Part shown: positions 12,379-21,539 of the stretch, one piece after another
How positions within the stretch are numbered: position 1 is the stretch's first letter
Layout of the letters: each line of letters starts with the position of its first letter
Assembly (NCBI GenBank): GCA_949357655.1
Contig: CASHTG010000006.1
Location: 62,001 to 126,000, forward strand
From: Parascedosporium putredinis
Taxonomy: Eukaryota > Ascomycota > Sordariomycetes > Microascales > Microascaceae
Direction of reading: 5' to 3'
DNA: 64,000 nt
Translations under genes and position numbers: made by a program
The notes under the pieces: model-generated
The model's input: only the letters and a program-made list of their open reading frames with translations
The model's database searches: none
Told to the model about the DNA's origin: nothing

Positions 12379-15286
12379 CTACAGTGGCGTTCGTAGGTGC
12401 GTTGCATCATCCCCGGCATTGGATTCATTCATTTGCTCAAAGCCGAAAAAGCCTGTATCCATAAGTGGCCAAGGCCATATGCTCGATTCCGGGAGTACCG
12501 CAGACGTGGGAAGATTATCCGGAACCTCCCTATATCAGTTGTTAGTGAGTCGCAAGTGACGAGATTATCTAGGCCTCCGCCATGTGCAGAGGTTGTAATT
12601 TGGAGTTCTAACCTTGGCTATCGAGTGCATAAATGAGCTGCAGGAGAGAATCGCGGCAGCTTTTAATGACCCGGCTCCCACCATCTAATCCAAGGAGGAT
12701 CTTGGTTGCCATCTCCAGCAGAGATCGCATATCGGCCTCTGACCAGTGATAGGGCATTGGACTGTGCGCAAGATTCCTCTTGACGCTAAGGACACCGAGA
12801 ATTGCGAGCGAGGCATTAAACGCTGCATATTCGTGTGATTAGTTTCCCCATTTCAATTGCTCCGAGCGAAGCATAATTAAAAAAACGGCCATACTGAAGA
12901 AACAAGAGAACCACCAAGCCCCCATGAGGTTTTTGTCATTTTGTGCCACGGCAAGGATGTCTCTACTGATATGAAGCACGTCTCGCGAGGTATTGAGGAT
13001 ATCTTCTAGAAGAGACGCACTAGAACTCAGAAGCCACGTTGACTGATGCTTGTTGATGACCGAGCTAGTGCTTTGCTGGTCGAGGAGTGGGCGGAGTATG
13101 GGTCGCAACACAAAGATGCGCGTTCCGTGATAATGCAGGGACAAGAGAACGCAAAACCGGGCGATTTCAAGGGAGACGAGCGGAGGCTATCGGTCAAGGA
13201 ATTATCGGCCGTGAGGATCCGGAGGTATGGAGGCAAACTATCTTGCCACCGAGAAAGCTTCCATTGTAATCTCGAGACCTCGTTGAACGTGTCGTTTGTG
13301 GCGGGTTCATGGTGGTGTCCGAGGTTTTGGTCATAGAGACGCTCGACCGCTTCTCCCATGATGCGCGTGATGGACCTAGTGAACTAGCGGCTTAGTCAAG
13401 TGCACGTCACCTATTGAAGGGCAGAGGGCTAACATAGTCGCGTCAAAGAACGCGAGGCTGGAAACCGTTACATCGGCGGACACAATGCTAAAGGGCACAT
13501 GAGAGCTTGGTTCTTGCTTCACGTGAGATAGCGGGATCAACGCAGGGCGTCCGTAGGTTGCACTTAGCCAACTATAGTAGGTTAACAGCCGCTATTTCTG
13601 AACTCCGAGCAAGAGAAACTAAACATACCAGTCGTTCATCGCGCAAAGATACCAAACCCGCCTCCGGACCTCGCGTTCAACCCGAGTCAAGTGGCGGGGA
13701 CCTGTGAAATGCACTCCCAGCTGGTAGGCGGCTTTGACGGACAGCGAATGAAATGTCCACGCCAAGGATGAATAGGGCGTGCCCTCTAAGTAACGCTCTA
13801 ATAAGAGGAAGAGTTGCGCTACGCGGTTTCACATAAGCATAGCTGGACTGACCAAAGCCAAGATGGGGGATACGAACTCAGCTCTAGTGATGGCCGCCCT
13901 AGAAAGTCAGCCTTGCTCAGGGCGATGGCTCTCTCGAAGAAGATGTTGGATTGCTCAGCCCGCTCCCGGGGGCGAAGTCGGCGTTGACACGTTGGTGGCC
14001 AAGGCAAACAACATGTTTAGAATTGCCAACCACGTTTTGTGAGCTGCACCCGTTCCCTCTCTTACAACACGCCGGTATATGACCCTAAACGATTCTTCGT
14101 GGATGAATGGTATCATGAGATTGACCGTGGAGAAATACAGCTCGAGCAGCGCGTCAGCCTCATGCCTTGGGGAAGGGCAAAGGTGTTGGCAGGCTCCCGA
14201 GCAACCGACTCTGCGGCATGCGCTGTCGACGTGCCATCGCCGCCGCTCCGGCTTGGAGGCGCTGTTCTTAAAAAGGCAGCTAAATCATTATTTCCAATTG
14301 CTTGATGTTCGAAGATGCCGTGTCCTGCAAGCCGACTGAAGCTATGGGGGTTCCTGACCGGGAAACGGCACGGGCGATGAATCGAAGGAACCCGACGTTC
14401 GAGGAGTTACCTATCAAGAAGCGTTAACACCCGCCACGACTACATGGTGGCCGTGGTCCTCTATCCCCAGTATGTGTGAAGGGGAGGTATCCTACCAAAA
14501 TACTCTTCCTCATCCGCTGAGTCCCTCAGGGACACGGTACCCATACCGTCCACAACATCATCATGCGGCAAGGGAGTAATCCGCTCCGATGGCGCTGGTA
14601 CACGGTCGCTTGACGCATGAGGCGTCGCACGTGTTGACCCGTCGTGGAGGGTATCTGAGGAATGGAAATTGTGAGGCTGGGCGTTGGCAAGGCTGGAGAG
14701 CTTATTTTCAATGGATTGCAGTCGCGTTTCCAACAGTTGGTTTTGCATACGTCTAAGACGATACAGGCCAGTCAGTATATGATGGCGAGGAAACGAAGTA
14801 GGTGTATTGAAACTCACAATGCGGCAACAGTCACAGGACCGTCCGCGTCGCTTTCTCCAGCTGCTTGCGTTGTCTCGGGTCTAGGATGGCTGAGGGGGTA
14901 TCGTATCGGCATGAGGTACCCAGATCCTCACATGTCGAGCATGGGTTCCCACCGTCACACTGCTGGTGTTAGTCAAACAAAAACGACACGGCAGGCAACC
15001 CTCCGGTTCTCTAAAGACATTTTGGCTTGCAGACACGTCATGTACTCACTCTGGATTTGCGAGTCCTGCACCCCCGACAGGCTACAGAAACTCGCTTTCG
15101 TTTCGGTGGACCGGTGGGGGAATTTTGAGCGAGTGGTGCTGCAGGATCACCCGCGCGCTCGCCATTGGGTGCTGAAGGCATTGCGGGCTTAGCCTGGCCT
15201 GCGGTCGTGGAGGATCGGTCGAGTGCGATCTTGGCCTGGCCGGGGAACGGGTGAAAATCCGGGGAAACCCATTGGGGCGGATCCAT
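12379..15286 (-). CDS. Zn2Cys6 transcription factor, copy 2 (paralogue of copy 1; several frame breaks)
   Basis: This has the same architecture as the regulator at 5825-8615. The start MDPPQW leads to a basic PPKRKRVSVA and a zinc cluster C-X2-C-X6-C-X5-C-X2-C-X6-C split by an intron at the same place (donor GTGAGT, acceptor CAG near 14960). A Gln/Leu-rich coiled coil (NQLLETRLQSIENKLSSL) follows, then a DGMGTVS...EEEYFG stretch matching EEETAGFFG of copy 1, and the fungal transcription factor domain (ATYGRPALIP, MGAWWFSCFFSMA). The C-terminus ends at 12379 after a small final exon. Frame breaks occur at about 14852-14854 (A run), 14169-14172 (C run), 13968-13972 (run one too long) and near 13175-13195; the last is not at an obvious homopolymer. 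It is therefore either functional with sequencing errors or an early pseudogene. A second regulator beside the gentisate genes suggests duplicated or dual-inducer control. Confidence 0.75.
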
Positions 15287-15888
15287 TCGTTTTCATTCAG
15301 AATAGACTGATTTGGAGGGGCAAGAGTGCTGAGTCAACCGGGCCGGGGATACTAAAAATGTGCGTCATGGAAGTACCTATCTCAATTGCCGAGGCGTCAA
15401 GCTGTTGGCCTTCGTCTAGCGTTGAACCATAGATCTAGCTATTCAACATGGACAGGAGGACCTCTGGTGAAATTCATTCATAATCCTCCGGTTTAAACCG
15501 TCTTATAGTCTATTAAACAATGCGGAAGTATTCACGCATGTCATTTTGAACTCCGTTATCTCCATCTTTAACTCTCGTCCATCATATTAGGTGTATCGGT
15601 GTCATAACACTGAGATTGATGGTGATCGATAGCACCCGATGGTTTCTGTTTCATTTGGGATTTAGCTGTTTATCGGGCCAGTTTTCGGATGTTCTCCCGC
15701 CTTTGGCGCGGCTTCCGCGTTCACGAGATCACCTCGACGGGATGAAGGTATAGCAAAAGGACACAGTCAAACAAAAGAAGAGGAAGAAAATCCAGTTGCC
15801 TAGTAATCATCTCAACCATTGATCATTAACTATACGACCGTACCTACATGGCCCTTATTTTAGTCGGCAGCCTCTTTGATTGAACCGG
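15287..15888. other. Spacer upstream of regulator 2 and downstream of the dioxygenase
   Basis: About 0.6 kb that should contain the promoter of regulator 2 and the 3' UTR of the carotenoid-oxygenase-type gene. No gene or repeat recognised. Confidence 0.4.
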
Positions 15889-17657
15889 CTATCTAGCTCC
15901 CGTGAAATCTAAACTATCAACCCAATTGCCATGCAACCCCTGCCTGAGACGGACAGGCAACGGGATGACAGCCTTGGCCTTGGTAAAATCATTGGTATTC
16001 AGTAGATGTAGCTCGCTGTGCATGGTGTCATAGTTATTGACCAGTACCAGGAGATAACCGTCACCCTCCTCAGTGGATCCCCGGCGGGGATAAAAACCGG
16101 CTCCTGCACCATGTGCGTGGGCCCCGGGAAATATACCTCGACATCGCGGGTTTCCAGATTGAGGTGCGTGATGGAGTTGTAAAGCGGGTGTCCGCCCCCA
16201 AGCTTCCTTGCGATAGCAGGGAAATCAGTTCCCAGTGTTGGAATCATGGAGTCAAAATAGCAATGTCGGTAAAATTGCATGGCAAAGCGGTCATCAATCC
16301 GATAGAACTCGGAGTTGGCCTCCTGGAGCACCTCTGGCTCTTTCAACAAGAGATCATCCGACGCTGGGTCAATTGTGAACCGCACAAGTTGTGAGTGAAT
16401 TGAGCTGGGCTCGGGAGCATTGCCTTCGGAGTCAGGCCACCAGAAAAAGACGTTCCGGTCACTCAAGCCGAGATCCACAATCAGCGCGCCAGAGTCATCT
16501 TCATACGCGTTGGCGGTATGACCTGGGAAGGAGTTGCGGTATTGAAACCACTTGCTGTGTTAGAACGGGCTCGAGTTTCTGTGGGGAGCTTGGAACATCT
16601 TACCTTGACATCACCCGACCGGGCCCTCTTCCGTGGGAGAACCCCAACATAAAATGGCGTCTCTGGACTCCATTGCCAGTGTTCTCCTCCGCGCTTTAGG
16701 CGCTCAATATCGCAAATTTGCGGTATAATCGGGAATATGACCTGTGACATGCATACTTAGCGGCGAGACACCCCTTCTAACCACTCCCCTACCGTCCGAG
16801 CTTACCCAGTTTTTGGTCACTGCAAAGTCATGAATCATGCCGACGACCGGAGCGACGAGCCAAACTTCCTCCACAAGCTTGCCGTCGGGACGAATCTGGT
16901 AATAGCAAACGTCGGGCGTTCCATCACCCTTGGCTTCATATCCGAAGCAGATCATGTCCCCCGTGTCCGGGTCGAATTTGGGATGGGCGGTAAACGTCAA
17001 ACTCGGGAGTTGGCCGTCAAAAGTATAGAGCCCATGTGTTTCTAGTGTTTCGGGATCCATAGAGTAGGGCGGAGCATCTTCCTTAAGAGCCAAGAGTCTC
17101 CCATTAAAGTAAACAACGTTTGTATTGGCCGTGGTGCGGATCTTGAACTCGACGGCGTCGGTGTACCTGTTGCGATATTTCCTAACCGATGGTCGTTACG
17201 CGTGAGGAACTAGCCAATTTTCCCTTTTCTTCTTGGCTCTTGGATTAAGCTTACCGAGGAGTGCTCGCTTTGCTTCCCTCTCACGCACAAACTTTTCTGT
17301 CCTTACATAGCGCTGCTTGTAAGAGACACGGCCACCCTTGATCCTAAAGGCGCTGACATTCCCGTCCCCATTGAACCACTGCAGAGCCGCCTTCAATTAA
17401 TATACAACAAGCTCATGACGGACGGACGCTGTTCAAGAGTTATGAGGCCAACTCACGGGGTCATCTTGTATAAACGGGGGCAATTGCGGATCAGGCATCA
17501 CCCGGTAAAATGTGCCGTCGATATCGTCGGGGATTTCTCCATAAATCTCCAGGTCGCTCACTTCTCCTTCGAGTCCGCATGGTTTCATGAAACCCAAGAA
17601 TTGAGGTCGATCTGGGAAGTGCAAAGGTACTGCGCGGGAATCGGCGGAGGCGGACAT
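15889..17657 (-). CDS. Carotenoid-cleavage-oxygenase family enzyme, lignostilbene/stilbene dioxygenase type
   Basis: This is a non-haem Fe(II) seven-bladed propeller oxygenase that would cleave a central C=C bond of a stilbenoid or a lignin-derived dimer into two aromatic aldehydes. Five exons (17657-17457, 17378-17255, 17181-16806, 16741-16604, 16550-15889) give about 500 residues. Four candidate iron-binding His occur in family contexts: LTFTAHPKFD, VVGMIHDFAVT, NSFPGHTANAYED and, at the C-terminus, LHGNWVD. GEIPDDIDGTFYR and NGDGNVSAFRI are typical N-terminal motifs. One base is missing in the run at 16086-16089, and the exon 2/3 junction needs one more base near 17181. Lack of a signal peptide and similarity to lignostilbene dioxygenase favour an intracellular aromatic role over carotenoid cleavage. 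It shares a divergent promoter with the vanillyl-alcohol-oxidase-type gene, supporting a joint function. Confidence 0.87.
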
Positions 17658-18255
17658 GGCGGAACACTATTTGGGGTTGTAGCTGGGATGGCTCGAATCT
17701 GACGCAATACAAGCAGAGGGAAGATGCGAAAGATGGCGGAAGCCTTCACCAAGGTTCTATTTATTTTCTAACCTCCCTTCGTTAAACCCGTGTCTCACAG
17801 ATCTTTGGACCGCGATCTGGATTTCTGTCAGGGTCGGAAGTGCAGCTCCCCGCCTTTAGCGCACTCTGTCTCTGGGCTTTGCTCCTTCGGGTTAAGCTCT
17901 GCCCCATATTTACCAGAGAGCTGGGCATTTTCCCCCGGCTTCCCCGGCTTCCCCGATGTTCTCAGTTCCCCCGGTTTCCCCGGCGGTCTCCTCACCAAAT
18001 TCCCGGGAGAAGCGCTCTGAGGAGCTTCTCCATGGCTTCTCAGCTATCAAGCCATCGGCACTTGCATAGTCAATAGCATCAACGAACCCACAATCCGCAA
18101 ATGCCTCTCCAAAGACGTAATATCAATTAGTAAGACTCTGAGGAAGGAGAAAGGCATGGTGTAAAATATAAATATGTACGGATCTATTGGCCTCTCTCTA
18201 CCAATGAGGCCAAGACCCTTCTCTCATCAAACATAGCTTAGACCTTGGAGATACA
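17658..18255. promoter_or_regulatory. Bidirectional promoter between the stilbene-type dioxygenase and the VAO-type oxidase
   Basis: The start codons are 598 bases apart. A TATA-like element (TATAAATA) lies at 18167-18174, 82 bases before the oxidase ATG. A C-rich low-complexity stretch at 17931-17990 contains three inverted CGG triplets described separately. Confidence 0.6.
17936..17982. promoter_or_regulatory. Three CGG-N5-CCG palindromes, candidate Zn2Cys6 binding sites
   Basis: CGG-N5-CCG occurs at 17936-17946, 17945-17955 (overlapping the first) and 17972-17982, with near-identical spacers (CTTCC, CTTCC, TTTCC). Inverted CGG triplets with fixed spacing are the usual target type of dimeric Zn2Cys6 proteins. 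Two such proteins are encoded in this island, but binding itself is inference. Confidence 0.5.
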
Positions 18256-20006
18256 ATGCACATTAATGACCAGCGCACTACACCAGGGCTAGAAGCCTTG
18301 GGACCTTTCTTCGATGATGTTTCCGCGATCATCGGAGATGCGAACATTTCCCGGGACTCTCTGTCCGGAGCATTGGTGGGACCAGAGGGCCAGACTTCCT
18401 ACGATGACCCTTACTGCGTTGGCACCGATCACCAGCCAAGCGGAGCCGTCAGACCTCAAACTGTCGAGGAGGTACAGGAGGTGATCAGAATTGCTAACAA
18501 GCATCGAGTTCCACTATGGACGGTTTCTCGGGGAAAGAACTTGGGTTACGGCGGTTCAGCGCCAGTTGTCAGCGGCACAATCGTCCTTGACCTGCAGCGC
18601 ATGAAGAAAATTATCGACATCAACGAGAAATATGGCTACGCTATTGTTGAGCCCGGTGTCTCGTTTTTCGACCTATACGAGGAAATCCAGAGGCGAGGAC
18701 TACACTTATGGCCCTCGGTGCCTGCGATCGGTTGGGGATCCGTTGTTGGGAATACCCTTGATCGAGGCTTCGGCTACACACCTAATGGGGAGCATTCGCA
18801 GTCGCAGTGTGGAATGGAAGTTGTCCTACCACAAGGCGATATCCTACGAACAGGATCGGGAGCAATGGAAAATAGCAAGATATTTCCTCTCTACAAAGGG
18901 TACGTGCTCTCAATATGTCAACTCACCCCCACAAGAATCAGTTACTGAACAAATATTTTTACTGGATAGAGGTTTTGGGCCTAGTGTAGACGGCTTATTT
19001 TTCCAATCCAACTTAGGTAAGTTGCCTCTCGGTCACCATCCATTGCGGTCGCCAGATCCGTGGGAATTAGCTGACAAGAAGGTGTTAGGGGTTGTGACCA
19101 AACTCGGGATCCATATTACTCCTGCTCCGGAGGCATATTCCAGTGCTGAACTCGACGTGCCGCATGAAGAGGATCTTGGTGTCCTGATCGAGATCCTATC
19201 GGACTTGATGCGCCGCTCCATTATTCTTAATTCGCCATCAATTGCGAATAGCTTCCGCATAGCGATGACCTCGGGGGTTCCCGAAGTGCAAGGCGAACTG
19301 TCCAAATATATGAAACCCGGATCCTGCGTTCCGTACGAGGTACTTGACCGAATTCAGGCCGAACAAGGTTGGGGTTTCTGGAGAGCATACTTTTCGCTCT
19401 ATGGCTCAGTTGAAATGATTCCCGCTCTGAAGAAGACGATTCAATGGGCCTTCAACGCCGTCCCCGACGTGCAGATCCGTTGGAGAGACTTTGCTGGCAC
19501 GGAGGGTCAGCCTATCAAGGCAGCTGATATCAAAGAAGAGGAGATTCCCCACGCCGGCATCCCAACCCTCGCCCCGCTTGGACTGATTGGGACCCGTGGC
19601 GCAAAAGGGGTCATACTTGCTTCTCGCCCATCATTCCCCCTCTGGCCCAGATATGTATCCGTGGTATCTCGCTGCAAAAGAAATGACGCTAGCCGCGGGA
19701 TTTGACTTTTTCGCCGACTTCCACGTATTTCCCCGATACGTCAATGCTATTGAGCTCGTCATCTATACCTTGCCAGAGGAGAAGGAAGCGATGGGACTAT
19801 ATGAGCGACTGCTGGTTGATGCAACGGAGCGAGGATATATGGAGTATAGAACCCACGTGAAATTCATGGATAAGATTTCAGGAAAGCTCGATTTCAACGA
19901 GTCTGCTTTCCCTCGTCTGTTGAGCAGGTTGAAGGACACACTCGACCCCAATGGCATCCTGGCCCCTGGAAAATCGGGAATTTGGAACTCGCCGAAATCC
20001 TCATAA
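18256..20006 (+). CDS. Vanillyl-alcohol-oxidase-type FAD oxidase
   Basis: This is an FAD-linked oxidase of the VAO/PCMH family, likely oxidising 4-hydroxybenzylic alcohols or 4-alkylphenols with O2. Three exons (18256-18899, 18970-19016, 19089-20006) give about 536 residues. FAD-binding motifs include AVRPQTVEEVQEVIRIAN, WTVSRGKNLGYGGSAP, AIVEPGVSFFDLYEEIQ and GNTLDRGFGYTP, followed by the GGFGPSVDGLFFQSNLG segment that leads into the substrate-binding domain. The end LDPNGILAPGKSGIW is characteristic of vanillyl-alcohol oxidase. Two one-base deficits lie near 19578 (G run) and 19634-19638 (C run). Conserved sequence continues on both sides, including DWDPWRKRGHTCFSPI between them. The gene is divergent from the stilbene-type dioxygenase, with a TATA-like box 82 bases upstream. 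Confidence 0.9.
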
Positions 20007-20148
20007 TTAGATGCTAGATGATATCGAATGTGAAGTACATACAGCCAGCGTACGCTCCGAAAAAGTCATCCTGTTTGCAATGGCCCTATTATGAAGACAA
20101 CCCAGGATGCAGGAGCAACGGCTGCACACAACCCAGACGACAGTGAAA

Positions 20149-21087
20149 CTACAAAAGGGCCGTTTTCAAGTCGTTTATAACGATTCCATAAGCCAGCTCT
20201 TTCTTTTCCCACTCAGGCGATCCTGGTTTACAACCCTTATCAAAGCCGTGAGGCATATTCTCAAGTATGACAGCATTCACCCGGCAAGGCGTTGACCGCT
20301 GCGTTAACCTCGCAGCCAAAGCATCTGCTTCAGGTTTCAACACATCCCCGAGCACGTCAAGATGGTGATGTTGGGTGGGTATAACTCGGGGTCTGCGAAC
20401 AGCGGGGACACTCTGGGATCCGTCCGTGAGGATTTCAACGGCGCGTACGAGTCAAAAATATGTCAAGAACTTTGGGCGGTATGGGTTGCACCGGCGCCGG
20501 AATAATCCTCGTCTGTGGGTCCGTTGCAAGGTCCGTTCCGGGGTATACACCGAGCGCTGCCCGGATATTGAGTTTAGGGTAGCTTGAGCGCAACACCGAA
20601 GCAGCGACAAATGCGAGGACTGCCCCGGCGCTGAAGCCGGAGACTGCCAACCGCGAGGCATCGATGAAAGTAGACTGCTCGCCGACCCAGGCTAAAACGT
20701 CTTCGACATCTTCCACAGGTGCAGGGTAGGGGTGCTCTGGGGATTTTCGGTAATCCGCGTCGAGAACAAAGATGCCGGCTTTTTGCGCAATCTGGGAACA
20801 ATATTCATGATCGATGCTGAGCGAAGGGAACACGAAACCGCTTCCATGCCAATTGATCAGGGCTGGCTTGGGGAAGACGGCGTCGTGATTTCTAGAGACA
20901 CATCGTCCGGGTAGTACAGCCAAGCGTCGATCACGCGGCCGGCCTCACGTGAAGGAATTTGGACCAGTTTTCTCCTGAGCGGTGCTGGCGGAATAAGAAA
21001 CGGGCCTTGCCTCCAGCGGACAACGCAGCGGAGAAGGGTTACGATGATCTTGAGACGCAGATATCGGAGGATGGAGGTGATTGCCAT
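20149..21087 (-). CDS. HSL-family alpha/beta-hydrolase (esterase/lipase)
   Basis: This is a single-exon gene of about 313 residues. The N-terminus MAITSILRYLRLKIIVTLL is hydrophobic and could anchor the protein to a membrane. The hormone-sensitive-lipase pattern is visible: an oxyanion motif HGSGF (a variant of HGGGF), DADYRKSPEHPYPAPVED, nucleophile Ser in SGFSAGA, catalytic Asp in CSGDVLKPEAD and catalytic His in MPHGFDKG, so the triad is complete. Three one-base deficits interrupt the frame: the C run near 20873, the T run near 20467 and the G run at 20346-20349. Its place at the edge of the aromatic island suggests it may release phenolic acids or alcohols from esters, but substrate preference cannot be inferred. 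It could equally be an unrelated neighbour. Confidence 0.82.
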
Positions 21088-21539
21088 GGCTTATTTCTTT
21101 GGCACAAAGTCGGTGAAAAGGATGTGAAAACGCCAGGCAATGAGCCGAAAGAGAAGGGGGGCCCTTTATCAATTGAATGGACCGATATATCATGATCGCC
21201 ACGCGCGCATAATGGCGGCCGTGCAGGCCGAACTAGCCGGTTGAGTCATCTCACCGGATCCTAGCGCGGTTCATTTTCATAATCACCAAAATATGCACTC
21301 TCAGTTTAAGAAGGTTAAGAAAATTGTGGGAATGCAGTGACGAATTAATGCTTGCGATCCGCGAGGGACGTGAAGAGACACGTCCTCTTTAATGCATTGC
21401 GAATGAAATTCATCAGAGATGACAAGGGAAAATTAGTATTATATACACCGTACAATGGCTCGGCAGCTCGTGAAAGAGAAACAATAAAAAGAAAAAGAAA
21501 AGAATGAATGGAGCTAGTCAATTTCGGACATTATTGCGT
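21088..21539. other. Spacer at the right boundary of the catabolic island
   Basis: About 450 bases with A-rich runs at 21480-21510. No gene. Coding GC content by eye is noticeably higher to the right of this point than to the left. Confidence 0.4.
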
